A stretch of DNA of 64,000 nt from Novosphingobium album (ex Liu et al. 2023) (lineage in GTDB: Bacteria > Pseudomonadota > Alphaproteobacteria > Sphingomonadales > Sphingomonadaceae). The stretch lies in the NCBI RefSeq assembly GCF_029076845.1, contig NZ_JARESE010000073.1, forward strand, positions 79,163 to 143,162, written 5' to 3'. The notes beneath the pieces were generated by a model. That model did not search any database and had not been told where the DNA came from. It saw only the letters and a program-made list of their open reading frames with translations. The position numbers and the translations under genes are program-made. Of the stretch, positions 41,595-50,400 are shown piece by piece. Position 1 is the first letter of the stretch. Each line of letters opens with the position of its first letter.

Positions 41595-42973
41595 CTGGCA
41601 GCGGGATCACGATGGCCCAGGCCATGAGCGATGCCGAGGATCGCCTGCTGTGCGCCGACGAGCCGATCGCCGGCCTGCAACGGCGCTGCGGCGGCGATCT
41701 GCCGGGCACGATCGCGGTGCCCGAACTGCTCGAACTGGTACGCAAGGCGCGCCGTTACGGCTTCAAGCTGGCCCGCGCGATCGCCGCTCATGATGGCGAC
41801 GAGGCGATCACTGCCTGGATCGAAGTGCAGCCCCGGCCCGATGGCGAGCCCGGCTGCGAGATCGTGCTGCGCAACTGGCGCGCCGCGCCGTTGCCGGCGG
41901 AGGACGAGGCCGAGGCGCAGGCCCGCCGCACGGCGATAGACCACCATGTCGCGGAACTTTCCGCCCGGCTCGACGCGGGCCAACGCCTGCTGGCGGTGAC
42001 GTGCGAATCCGCCGAACTGGCCTCACTCGCCACGGCAATGGAAGCGGGGCTGGGCCATGTCTGGACCGATTTCCTGCCGCTGGCCGACACGACGCATCAT
42101 CAGCCGCTGCACTGGCGCCTGCTCGATGGCGCGCGCGTCGCCATCGAAGGATCGGCGCGGGACTGGCGTGTGGCGCTGATCCCGCAAGGCCATCCGGGGT
42201 TCGATCCGGCCGGTTTCGAACTGCTGCTGCTTTCGGACGCGCCGGCATCGGCCATCGCCGCGCAGCCGGCGCCCGCGCGCGATCCCGATCTGGACCAGCG
42301 CCTTGTCGGGCAGGATCTGGCGCCGATCCTGCGGCAGCCGATCGCGCGGATCATCGCCAACGCCGAAACCATCCGCACCCGGCTTGCCGGGCCGCTCAAC
42401 GATGCATACGCCGAATATGCCGGCGAGATCGCCAATGCCGGCAAGCTGCTGCTCGATCTGCTGGATGACCTTTCCGACCTCGAAGTCGTCGAATCCGCGC
42501 ATTTCCACACCGCGCCCGATCGCATCGACCTGGCCGACGTGGCGCGGCAGGCGGCGGGCATCCTGGGCGTGCGTGCGCGCGAAAAGGCGATCCGCATCGA
42601 AGCACCGCAGCCGGACGAAACCTTGCCGGCTATCGCCGAATTCCGCCGCGTCCTGCAAATCCTGCTCAACCTTGTGGGCAATGCCATCCGCTATGCGCCG
42701 GAAGGTTCCCGCATCTGGGTCCGGCTGGAAGGCGCGGGCGATCGCGCGCGCGTGATCGTCGCCGATCAGGGGCCTGGCCTGAGCGAAGCGGAACAGGCGA
42801 TGGTATTCGAGAAGTTCGAACGGCTTGGCCGCAGCGGCGACGGCGGCTCGGGCCTGGGCCTTTACATCTCGCGCAGTCTGGCGCGCGCCATGGGCGGCGA
42901 TCTTACCGTGGAAAGCGCCAAGGGGCATGGCGCCCGCTTCATCCTGGATGTGCCCGCCGATCGGGCGGACTGA
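41591..42973 (+). CDS. Histidine-kinase-like protein without the phospho-histidine
   Basis: The 460-residue protein has a C-terminal ATPase domain with intact N box (NLVGNAIRYAP), G1 (DQGPGL) and G2 (GSGLGLYIS), so it should bind ATP. The dimerisation domain aligns well with standard kinases up to DLLDDLSDLEVVES, but in the H box, where F/S-H-E-L-R-T-P-L is expected, the sequence is LAPILRQPI: proline P245 (codon 42323-42325) replaces histidine. It has no transmembrane helix and an N-terminal part of unknown fold. It may be an ATP-dependent allosteric partner, as DivL is in Caulobacter. Confidence 0.75.
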   Translation: MTGSGITMAQAMSDAEDRLLCADEPIAGLQRRCGGDLPGTIAVPELLELVRKARRYGFKLARAIAAHDGDEAITAWIEVQPRPDGEPGCEIVLRNWRAAPLPAEDEAEAQARRTAIDHHVAELSARLDAGQRLLAVTCESAELASLATAMEAGLGHVWTDFLPLADTTHHQPLHWRLLDGARVAIEGSARDWRVALIPQGHPGFDPAGFELLLLSDAPASAIAAQPAPARDPDLDQRLVGQDLAPILRQPIARIIANAETIRTRLAGPLNDAYAEYAGEIANAGKLLLDLLDDLSDLEVVESAHFHTAPDRIDLADVARQAAGILGVRAREKAIRIEAPQPDETLPAIAEFRRVLQILLNLVGNAIRYAPEGSRIWVRLEGAGDRARVIVADQGPGLSEAEQAMVFEKFERLGRSGDGGSGLGLYISRSLARAMGGDLTVESAKGHGARFILDVPADRAD

Positions 42974-42999
42974 ACCGCCGTGAAGCGCAAACGGTCAGG

Positions 43000-43206
43000 T
43001 CAGCGTTGCCTGCTGCACCGGACCAGCCAGATCACGACCGCGCCCACCGCAGCCAGCACCGCGCCGTTGACCGCCCACTTCCGGTCGGCGAGCATGAAGC
43101 TTTCGGCCGGCCACATGACCAGCCCGGTCCCTTGCCCGACCCAGAGCAGGCCCATCAGGACCGCGAGAATCCCGATAATGAGCAGCACAACCCGGACAAC
43201 CTTCAT
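43000..43206 (-). CDS. Small two-helix membrane protein
   Basis: The 68-residue protein has an N-terminal helix VVLLIIGILAVLMGLLWV, a short QGTG motif with SFMLADRKW, and a second helix AVNGAVLAAVGAVVIWLV, a layout shared by many small proteobacterial membrane proteins of unknown function. The ATG at 43206 fits because the longer frame up to 43524 crosses the gltA terminator and encodes low-quality sequence. It is a single gene between the kinase-like gene and gltA. Confidence 0.65.
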   Translation of the reverse strand: MKVVRVVLLIIGILAVLMGLLWVGQGTGLVMWPAESFMLADRKWAVNGAVLAAVGAVVIWLVRCSRQR

Positions 43207-43366
43207 TACCACCGCGCCAATCCCTCCACACTGCCAGCAGAGTGCAGTGTGATCGTCCCGGCCGGCACATTCAAGCGCCGCGATTGATGAGCGAGGGGAA
43301 GGCGAGTCCATGATCCTGCCGGGCGGATTTTGCCAACCCGCCTGGCGGTTTCCGCGACCGCCCAAG

Positions 43367-43397
43367 AAAAAAGCCCCCGCTTGCGCGAGGGCCTTTT
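43367..43397 (-). terminator. Intrinsic terminator of gltA
   Basis: Read on the minus strand, GCCCTCGC, loop GCAA and GCGGGGGC form a stem with one mismatch, followed by six T residues. It begins 25 bases after the gltA stop. On the plus strand TTTT follows after one base, so it may work weakly both ways. Confidence 0.88.
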
Positions 43398-43421
43398 CCG
43401 GTTTTGCGATGGCCTGCGGCT

Positions 43422-44711
43422 TCAGCGCTGCTCGATCGGCACGTAGTCGCGCTGCGTCGGGCCGGTGTAGAGCTGGCGCGGGCGGCCGATCTTCTGGCCG
43501 GGATCGGAGATCATCTCGTTCCACTGCGCCACCCAGCCCACGGTGCGGGCCAGCGCGAAGAGGACGGTGAACATCGTCGTCGGGAAGCCGATGGCCGAAA
43601 GGATGATGCCCGAATAGAAATCGACGTTCGGGAACAGCTTCTTCTCGACGAAGTAAGGGTCCGAAAGCGCGATCTCCTCAAGTCGCAGCGCGGTTTCGAA
43701 CAGCGGGTCCGTAACCTTCAGCGCGTCGAACACTTCGCGCACGGTCTTCTGCATCACGGTCGCGCGCGGATCGTAGTTCTTGTAGACGCGATGGCCGAAG
43801 CCCATCAGGCGGAACGGATCGTTCTTGTCCTTGGCGCGCTCGATATAGTGCGGGATCTTGTCGGGCGTGCCGATTTCCTTGAGCATGTTGAGCGCCGCTT
43901 CGTTGGCGCCGCCATGCGCCGGGCCCCACAGGCAGGCGATGCCGGCCGCGATGCACGCGAAGGGATTGGCGCCCGAGGAACCGGCAAGCCGCACGGTCGA
44001 GGTCGAGGCGTTCTGCTCGTGATCGGCGTGCAAGATGAAAATGCGGTCCATCGCCTTTTCCACCGCCGGGATCACTTCGTATTCCTCGGCCGGGACACCG
44101 AAGGTCATGCGCAGGAAGTTGCCGGTGTAGGACAGGGTGTTGTCCGGGTACATGAAGGGCTGGCCGACCGAATACTTGTACGCCGCCGCCGCGATCGTCG
44201 GCATCTTGGCGATCAGCCGGTGCGACGAGATCTTGCGGTGGTTCGGATCGGAAATGTCGGTGGAATCGTGGTAGAAGGCCGAAAGCGCGCCGACCACGCC
44301 GCACATGATCGCCATCGGATGGGCATCGCGCCGGAAGCCGCTGTAGAACGAATTGAGCTGTTCGTGCAGCATGGTGTGGCGGCTGATCGTGGTCGAGAAC
44401 TTGGTCAGCTCGTCCGCGCCCGGCAGCTCGCCGTTGAGCAGCAGGTAGCACACTTCCATGAAGCTGGAATGTTCGGCAAGCTGGCCGATCGGATAGCCGC
44501 GATGGAGCAGCACGCCTTCATCGCCATCGATATAGGTCAGCGCGCTTTCGCAGCTGGCGGTGGACGTGAAGCCCGGATCGAACGTGAACAGGCCCGTCTG
44601 GCCGTAAAGCTTGCGGATATCGACGACGTCCGGTCCAACGCTGCCCTTCAGGACAGGGAAATCGTAATCGGCGCCTGCGGCGCTCAGCTTCGCTACGTCA
44701 CCCACCTGCAT
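43422..44711 (-). CDS. gltA: Citrate synthase
   Basis: The 429-residue type II (hexameric) enzyme condenses acetyl-CoA and oxaloacetate. The catalytic residues are visible: histidine in WGPAHGGANEAAL, histidine in GFGHRVYKNYDPRA, and aspartate in NVDFYSGIIL. The N-terminal extension with the LPVLKGSVGPDVVDI-like block marks the NADH-regulated gram-negative form. The ATG has AGGAGTGA upstream. It starts six bases after gltX on the minus strand, so the two share a transcript. Confidence 0.96.
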   Translation of the reverse strand: MQVGDVAKLSAAGADYDFPVLKGSVGPDVVDIRKLYGQTGLFTFDPGFTSTASCESALTYIDGDEGVLLHRGYPIGQLAEHSSFMEVCYLLLNGELPGADELTKFSTTISRHTMLHEQLNSFYSGFRRDAHPMAIMCGVVGALSAFYHDSTDISDPNHRKISSHRLIAKMPTIAAAAYKYSVGQPFMYPDNTLSYTGNFLRMTFGVPAEEYEVIPAVEKAMDRIFILHADHEQNASTSTVRLAGSSGANPFACIAAGIACLWGPAHGGANEAALNMLKEIGTPDKIPHYIERAKDKNDPFRLMGFGHRVYKNYDPRATVMQKTVREVFDALKVTDPLFETALRLEEIALSDPYFVEKKLFPNVDFYSGIILSAIGFPTTMFTVLFALARTVGWVAQWNEMISDPGQKIGRPRQLYTGPTQRDYVPIEQR

Positions 44712-44717
44712 TCACTC

Positions 44718-46160
44718 CTATGCTTGTGACCCGGCGGGAGCCCCGGCCTGTGCCGCGATGCGCGCAAGGCTCTCGTCCCGTCCGAGCAAGACCAATACAT
44801 CGAAAATTCCCGGCGAAGTCGTTTGACCCGTCAGGGCCGCCCGCAAGGGCTGCGCGAGCTTGCCAAGGCCCACCCCCTGATCCTCGGCCATTGCTTTCAG
44901 ACTGGCTTCGAGATTTTCCAAAGTCCAGTCGGATTCATCGGCCAGGCGGTGTTGTATCGCAGCGAGACGATCGCGCGCTTCCTCCGTCAAGAGGGCCTGC
45001 GCCTTATCGCTCATTTCGAGGGGGCGGACGGCGAAAAGGAACGCCGCGCCATCGGCCAGCTCGTCAAGATCCTTGGCCCGCACTTTCAGCACCGGCATCG
45101 CCCGCGCCAGCAGATCGAGATTGGCGACGCCGCCCATGCGCTGCGCCACCAGGCTGGCGAGCCGGGCATCGTCCGCCTCGCGCAGATAATGCCCGTTGAG
45201 GCTGTGCAGCTTGGCCAGATCGAAGCGCGACGGCGATTTTCCGACCCCCGCGATATCGAACCAGGCGACCGCCTGCTCGCGCGAGATGATCTCCTCGTCG
45301 CCGTGGCCCCAGCCCAGGCGCAGCAGATAGTTGAACAGCGCTTCGGGCAGGATGCCCAGCTCGTCGCGATAGGCATCGACGCCGAGCGCGCCGTGCCGCT
45401 TGGACAGCTTGGCGCCGTCCGGCCCGTGGATCAGCGGCACATGGCCATAGGCCGGCTCGTCCCAGCCCATGCCCTGGATAATCGCGAGCTGGCGGAAGGC
45501 GTTGTTGAGGTGGTCGTCGCCCCGGATCACGTGCGTCACGCCCATGTCATGATCGTCCACGACAACCGCGAGCATGTAAGTGGGCGTACCGTCGGACCGC
45601 AGGAGGACGAAATCGTCGATCTCCTCGTTGCGCACGGTCACGCGGCCCTGCACCAGATCGTCGATCACCGTCTCGCCTTCGCGCGGGGCCTTGATCCGCA
45701 CCACGAAGGGCTGGCCGGCCGGCGCCGTGGCGGGATCGGCATCGCGCCATTCGCTTTCGATGCGGAACGGGCGACGCTCATCCTGCGCTTTCTGGCGGCG
45801 CTCGGCCAGTTCCTCGGGCGTGAGGTAGCAGCGATAGGCATGGCCGGCATCGAGCAGCGTGCGCGCCACTTCGGCATGACGATCGGACCGGGCGAACTGG
45901 AACACCGCTTCCTCGTCGCCCTCAAGCCCCAGCCACGACAGGCCATCGAAGATCGCGCCGATCGCCGCCTCGGTCGACCGCGCGCGATCGGTATCCTCGA
46001 TCCGCAGCAGGTAGCGGCCGCCATGGTGGCGCGCGAACAGCCAGTTGAACAGCGCGGTGCGTGCGCCGCCGATGTGGAGAAATCCCGTGGGCGAGGGGGC
46101 AAAGCGCGTGACGACGGTCTTTCCGTCCGTCGAACCGCCCATTGCGCTGCCACTTGCCAT
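44718..46160 (-). CDS. gltX: Glutamate-tRNA ligase
   Basis: The 480-residue class I synthetase has the HIGH motif as HIGGARTALFNW near the N-terminus and the KMSKS-type loop as KLSKRHGAL, with the typical EDTDRARS and IRGDDHLNN blocks. The discriminating or tRNA-Gln-charging type cannot be told by eye. I chose the ATG at 46160 because GGGACAGG precedes it; 46172 and 46142 are also possible. Only 29 bases separate this start from the divergent comEC start. Confidence 0.93.
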   Translation of the reverse strand: MASGSAMGGSTDGKTVVTRFAPSPTGFLHIGGARTALFNWLFARHHGGRYLLRIEDTDRARSTEAAIGAIFDGLSWLGLEGDEEAVFQFARSDRHAEVARTLLDAGHAYRCYLTPEELAERRQKAQDERRPFRIESEWRDADPATAPAGQPFVVRIKAPREGETVIDDLVQGRVTVRNEEIDDFVLLRSDGTPTYMLAVVVDDHDMGVTHVIRGDDHLNNAFRQLAIIQGMGWDEPAYGHVPLIHGPDGAKLSKRHGALGVDAYRDELGILPEALFNYLLRLGWGHGDEEIISREQAVAWFDIAGVGKSPSRFDLAKLHSLNGHYLREADDARLASLVAQRMGGVANLDLLARAMPVLKVRAKDLDELADGAAFLFAVRPLEMSDKAQALLTEEARDRLAAIQHRLADESDWTLENLEASLKAMAEDQGVGLGKLAQPLRAALTGQTTSPGIFDVLVLLGRDESLARIAAQAGAPAGSQA

Positions 46161-46189
46161 TACCTGTCCCATCCTGTCCAATAACGTGC

Positions 46190-48370
46190 ATGGCCAGCCC
46201 AGCCACGCACACTGAAGCGCCGCCACCGGGTGAAGCGGGGGGCGCTGCACTGCAACATCGGCCATGGAACAGCAAGCGCAACTTGTCGAGGGTTTTGGCC
46301 GCGATCGAGCAATTTCTTGGCAGTGCCGGCTTCGCCCGCGCGCCCTGGCTTGCCGTGGCTTTCGGCGGCGGGATCGCGGCCTGGTTCGCGCTGCCTACGG
46401 CATGGGACTGGACGGCTTTCCTGGCGCTGTGCCTGGGGATCGCGCTGGCCGCATGGGCCCTGCTGCCGGTTGACGGAGCATGGCCGTTCCTGCGGCGCGC
46501 GCTGGTGGTCGTGCCGCTGATCGCCGGGGCGGGATGCGTGACGATCTGGGCCAAATCCGCCCTCACCGGCGCGCCGCCAATCGCGCGGCCGCAAGTCGCG
46601 ATGATCGCCGCGCGCGTGCTGGTCCGCGAGGAGCAGCCGGCGCGCGAACGCGTCCGACTCGTCGTGGCGACGCGCGATCCGGCAACGGGCCGGGCAATCC
46701 GGGCGCGGATCAACCTGCCGCAAGCATCGGACGCGCCGATGATCGCGCCCGGCGCGCGGATACGCCTGAAAGCGCGACTCATGCCGCCCGCGCAGCCGAT
46801 GCTGCCGGGCGCTTACGACTTCGCGCGCACCGCATGGTTTTCCGGCCTTGCCGCCACCGGCAGCGCGATCGGCCCGGTCGAAGTGCTGGACGCGGGCGAC
46901 GGCGGCGGCCGGCTTGCTGCCTTCCGCGCGTGGCTGGGCAATCACGTGCGCGCGCAACTGGGCGGGGCCGAAGGCGGCATCGCCGCGGCCTTCGCTTCGG
47001 GAGACCGCGGCGGCATTCCCGAAAGCGACGCGCAGGCGATGCGCGATTCGGGGCTGGCCCATCTGCTTTCGATCAGCGGCCTGCATGTCAGCGCGGTGAT
47101 CGGCGCGGCCTATCTGCTGGCCTTGCGCCTGCTGGCGCTGTTCCCGTGGCTGGCGCTGCGCGTGCGCTTGCCGATCCTGGCGGCGGCGGCGGGCGCGCTG
47201 GCGGGAATCGGCTATACCGTGCTGACCGGCGCCGAAGTGCCGACGGTCCGCTCGTGCGTCGGCGCGCTGCTGGTGCTGCTGGCGCTGGCATTGGGGCGCG
47301 AGGCCCTGTCGCTGCGGATGCTCGCGGCGGCGGCGTTCATCGTCCTGCTGTTCTGGCCAGAATCGATCGTTGGCCCGAGCTTCCAGCTGAGCTTCACCGC
47401 CGTTCTGGCGATCATCGCGCTGAGCGGCGCGGCGCCCGTGCGGCGCTTCCTGGCCCCGCGCGAGGAGGGCTGGGCGGCGCGTCTCACGCGTCATCTGGCG
47501 ATGCTGCTGCTGACCGGCGTGGTGATCGAGATCGCGCTGATGCCGATCGGGCTATACCATTTCCACCGCGCTGGCGCTTATGGCGCGCTGGCCAATGTCA
47601 TCGCCATTCCGCTGACCACGCTGGTGGTGATGCCGCTGGAAGCGCTGGCGCTGCTGCTCGATCTGGGCGGCGCGGGGGCGCCGGCCTGGTGGCTGGCCGG
47701 CAAGGCGCTGACCGTGCTGCTCGGCCTGGCGCACTGGGTGGCGAGCCGGCCCGGCGCGGTCACGGTGATGCCGGGGATGAGCGGAGGCAGCTTCGCGCTG
47801 TTCATCGCCGGCGGGCTCTGGCTGGCGCTGTGGAGCGGACGGGTCCGGCTGCTCGGCCTGATCCCCGCCGCGATCGGCGCGTTGAGCCTCGCCACGCTGC
47901 GCCCACCCGACATCTTCGTTTCGGGCGATGGGCGCCATGTCGGTATCACCGGCGTAGCGGAAGGCGAATTGCTGGTCCTGCGCGAAAGCCGCAGCGATTT
48001 CGTTCGCGAGAACATGACCGAGATGGCCGGCATGGACGGTACCGTCCGCCAGCTTTCGACCTGGCCCGGCGCACGCTGCAATCGCGATTTCTGCAGCGTT
48101 TCCCTGCCGCGCGGCGGCCGTGAGTGGCACTTGCTGATCGCGCTGGGCCAAGACGCGGTGCCCGAGCGCTCGCTTGCGGCGGCTTGCGCGCTGGCCGATA
48201 TCGTCATCGCCGACCGGCGCTTGCCGCGCAGTTGCCGGCCGCGCTGGCTCAAGGCCGATCGAGCCCTGCTGGCGCGCACGGGCGGCCTGGCGATCGACCT
48301 GGCCGATGGCGAGATCGCCACCGTCGCCCGGACGCAGGGCCAGCATGGCTGGTGGCGCGAGGGCCGGTGA
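46190..48370 (+). CDS. comEC: ComEC/Rec2-type DNA-uptake channel protein
   Basis: The 726-residue membrane protein has an N-terminal OB-like part, the competence domain with the signature HLLSISGLHVSAVIGAAYLL and later DSGLAHLL context, and about ten hydrophobic helices. It would let single-stranded DNA pass the inner membrane. The C-terminal region lacks the usual DVGQGDA and HxHxDH motifs of the ComEC beta-lactamase-like domain (it reads GITGVAEGELLVL), so nuclease activity is not expected. The start at 46190 is a weak choice. It ends three bases from lexA, convergently. Confidence 0.82.
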   Translation: MASPATHTEAPPPGEAGGAALQHRPWNSKRNLSRVLAAIEQFLGSAGFARAPWLAVAFGGGIAAWFALPTAWDWTAFLALCLGIALAAWALLPVDGAWPFLRRALVVVPLIAGAGCVTIWAKSALTGAPPIARPQVAMIAARVLVREEQPARERVRLVVATRDPATGRAIRARINLPQASDAPMIAPGARIRLKARLMPPAQPMLPGAYDFARTAWFSGLAATGSAIGPVEVLDAGDGGGRLAAFRAWLGNHVRAQLGGAEGGIAAAFASGDRGGIPESDAQAMRDSGLAHLLSISGLHVSAVIGAAYLLALRLLALFPWLALRVRLPILAAAAGALAGIGYTVLTGAEVPTVRSCVGALLVLLALALGREALSLRMLAAAAFIVLLFWPESIVGPSFQLSFTAVLAIIALSGAAPVRRFLAPREEGWAARLTRHLAMLLLTGVVIEIALMPIGLYHFHRAGAYGALANVIAIPLTTLVVMPLEALALLLDLGGAGAPAWWLAGKALTVLLGLAHWVASRPGAVTVMPGMSGGSFALFIAGGLWLALWSGRVRLLGLIPAAIGALSLATLRPPDIFVSGDGRHVGITGVAEGELLVLRESRSDFVRENMTEMAGMDGTVRQLSTWPGARCNRDFCSVSLPRGGREWHLLIALGQDAVPERSLAAACALADIVIADRRLPRSCRPRWLKADRALLARTGGLAIDLADGEIATVARTQGQHGWWREGR

Positions 48371-48373
48371 ACC

Positions 48374-49084
48374 TCAGTTGTAGCGGCGCAGCAGCCCGGC
48401 AAGCTTGCCCTGCACCACCACTTCGCGCGGATCGTAGATCTGCGGCTCGTAAGCCGCGTTCGCCGGATCGAGCCGGATGCGCCCGTTCTCGCGCCGCAAG
48501 TACTTGAGCGTCGCTTCCTCGCCACGCACCAGCGCCACGACGATTTCGCCATCGCGCGCGGTCTCGGTGCGTTTCACCAGCGCGAAATCGCCATCGAGAA
48601 TGCCGGCCTCGATCATCGAATCGCCCGAGACCTCCAGCGCATAGTGCTCGCCCGCGCCCAGCAGGGCGGCGGGCACGGGCAGGGTGCTCTGCCCTTCCAG
48701 CGCCTCGATCGGCACACCGGCCGCGATCCGGCCATGCAGCGGGATCTCGATCACGTCGTTGGCGGCCACCGGCGGGGCGGCCATTGGCGGCCGGGTCGCC
48801 GCACTCGGCATCTGGAGCGCGAGGTCGCTGGCGTTCGCGGCGGGCCGCGCGGCGAGCGCCGGCGTCGCGTCCTCGGGCTGGCGCAGCACTTCGAGCGCGC
48901 GGGCCCGGTTGGGCAGGCGACGGATGAAGCCGCGTTCCTCCAGCGCCGAAATCAGGCGGTGCACGCCCGACTTCGATTTGAGATCGAGCGCTTCCTTCAT
49001 TTCCTCGAAGCTCGGCGAAATGCCGGTTTGCTCAAGCCGGGCCTGGATGAACCGGAGCAGTTCGTGCTGTTTGCGCGTCAACAT
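48374..49084 (-). CDS. lexA: LexA repressor
   Basis: The 236-residue SOS repressor has an N-terminal winged helix (LTRKQHELLRFIQARLEQTG, then recognition part SKSGVHRLISALEERGFI) and a C-terminal peptidase domain. Self-cleavage occurs at the Ala-Gly in GRIAAGVP, with catalytic serine in EVSGDSMIEAG and lysine in ATLKYLRR. The linker has about 40 extra Ala/Pro-rich residues. The ATG at 49084 matches the family start MLTRKQ; the longer frame is noise. It follows moeA after 95 bases that hold an SOS box. Confidence 0.94.
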   Translation of the reverse strand: MLTRKQHELLRFIQARLEQTGISPSFEEMKEALDLKSKSGVHRLISALEERGFIRRLPNRARALEVLRQPEDATPALAARPAANASDLALQMPSAATRPPMAAPPVAANDVIEIPLHGRIAAGVPIEALEGQSTLPVPAALLGAGEHYALEVSGDSMIEAGILDGDFALVKRTETARDGEIVVALVRGEEATLKYLRRENGRIRLDPANAAYEPQIYDPREVVVQGKLAGLLRRYN

Positions 49085-49129
49085 CTTCGCCGCCTCATGT
49101 CCTCTACGTATCGGGTGCCCCGGCGGGGC

Positions 49130-49155
49130 GTTCCATTCGTGAACAATTGAGGAAC
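49130..49155 (-). promoter_or_regulatory. SOS box (LexA site) upstream of lexA
   Basis: GAAC-N7-GAAC at 49141-49155 is, on the minus strand, a perfect copy of the alphaproteobacterial LexA site GTTC-N7-GTTC. It lies 57 bases before the lexA start. A second overlapping element, GTTC-N7-GAAC (49130-49144), shares one half-site. This predicts self-repression of lexA from its own promoter, in addition to read-through from moeA. Confidence 0.85.
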
Positions 49156-49179
49156 AATTAAGCAACAAATTTCATAACG

Positions 49180-50400
49180 TCAAGCAAGACCACCATTTTC
49201 CAACAGGAAGGCGTGAACCTCCTCGCCAGCCTCGGCGCGGGGGGCGTGGGCCGGGCGATCGATCAGCACATTGCTGGCCGAAAGCGCCGCCAGCGCGGCG
49301 CTGTCCTGCAGGCTGTGCGGCAGCACCGCTTCGCCGTCCCATGTCCCGCGCGGAAACTCACGCCGCGCGCCGTTCGCCTTGATCGGCGCGGCAAGCCGGA
49401 CGCGAAAGCGCAGCGGCAGCGGGCGCGCCGCACCCAGCAGCGTGCGCAGCAGCGGCAGCATGAAGAAATAGGCGGTGACGTGGCTGGAAACCGGATTGCC
49501 GGGCAGGCCCAGGACGATCTGCCGCCGCCCCGCTTGCTCGCGCGTCGCGACCAGGATCGGCTTGCCCGGCTTGATCGCCACGCGCCAGAAATCGATCTCG
49601 GCCCCCCATGCGGCCAGCGCCGGCTTGATCAGGTCATGATCGCCGACCGAGGCACCGCCGCTGGTGACGACCACGTCGGCATCGCGTGCGGCGTCCAGCG
49701 CGGCGGCGAGCGCCTCCATCGTATCGGCGACGGGGCCGATCCGCGTCACCCGGCAAGGCAGGGTGCGGGCCATCGCCGCCAGCATCGCGCCATTGCTGGC
49801 GGGGATCTGGTGCGGCGCGCAGCAGTCGGGCTCGGCCGCCAGTTCGTCACCGCTGTCGATCACCGCCACTTTGGGCATGGCCCGCACCGGCACGTGCTTG
49901 TGGCCGGCCGAGATCGCCAGCGCGCCTTGCGCCGGACCCAGCTTCACGCCGGCCGCCAGCACCTGGCCGCCGACCGCGAAATCGACGCCCATCGGGCGGA
50001 TGTGCTTGTGCGGCGGCACGGGCGGATCGCCCGTGAGGCGCAGGCTGTCACCCTGGCGCGCGATGTCTTCCTGAAGGATGATGGCCTGGGCATCGGCCGG
50101 CACGATCGCCCCGGTGGCGATCCGCACCGCCTGTCCCGCCGCCAGCCGGCCGCCAAAGGGATGCCCGGCCGCGCTTTCGCCGACCACTTGCCACGGCCCG
50201 GCCAGATCGTCCGCCGCCACGGCATAGCCATCCATCGCCGAAAGATCGGCGGCGGGCTGGGTGCGCCGCGCGGCAATCGGCTCGGCCAGGTAGCGCCCGA
50301 TCGCGCCTTCGACATCGACGCGTTCGACCGGCAGCGGCCCGGCAAGCTGGAGCAGGCGCGCCTGCGCGTCTTCCAGCGGGATCGGCACGGGCTTGCTCAT
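49180..50400 (-). CDS. moeA: Molybdopterin molybdotransferase
   Basis: The 406-residue enzyme inserts molybdate into adenylylated molybdopterin. The signatures are present: SAMDGYAV with the conserved aspartate, GAIVPADAQAIILQED, TSGGASVGDHDLIKP, and LGLPGNPVSSHVTAYFF. The first four bases overlap the moaC stop. It is the second moco gene in the long trp-moa-lexA unit. Confidence 0.94.
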   Translation of the reverse strand: MSKPVPIPLEDAQARLLQLAGPLPVERVDVEGAIGRYLAEPIAARRTQPAADLSAMDGYAVAADDLAGPWQVVGESAAGHPFGGRLAAGQAVRIATGAIVPADAQAIILQEDIARQGDSLRLTGDPPVPPHKHIRPMGVDFAVGGQVLAAGVKLGPAQGALAISAGHKHVPVRAMPKVAVIDSGDELAAEPDCCAPHQIPASNGAMLAAMARTLPCRVTRIGPVADTMEALAAALDAARDADVVVTSGGASVGDHDLIKPALAAWGAEIDFWRVAIKPGKPILVATREQAGRRQIVLGLPGNPVSSHVTAYFFMLPLLRTLLGAARPLPLRFRVRLAAPIKANGARREFPRGTWDGEAVLPHSLQDSAALAALSASNVLIDRPAHAPRAEAGEEVHAFLLENGGLA

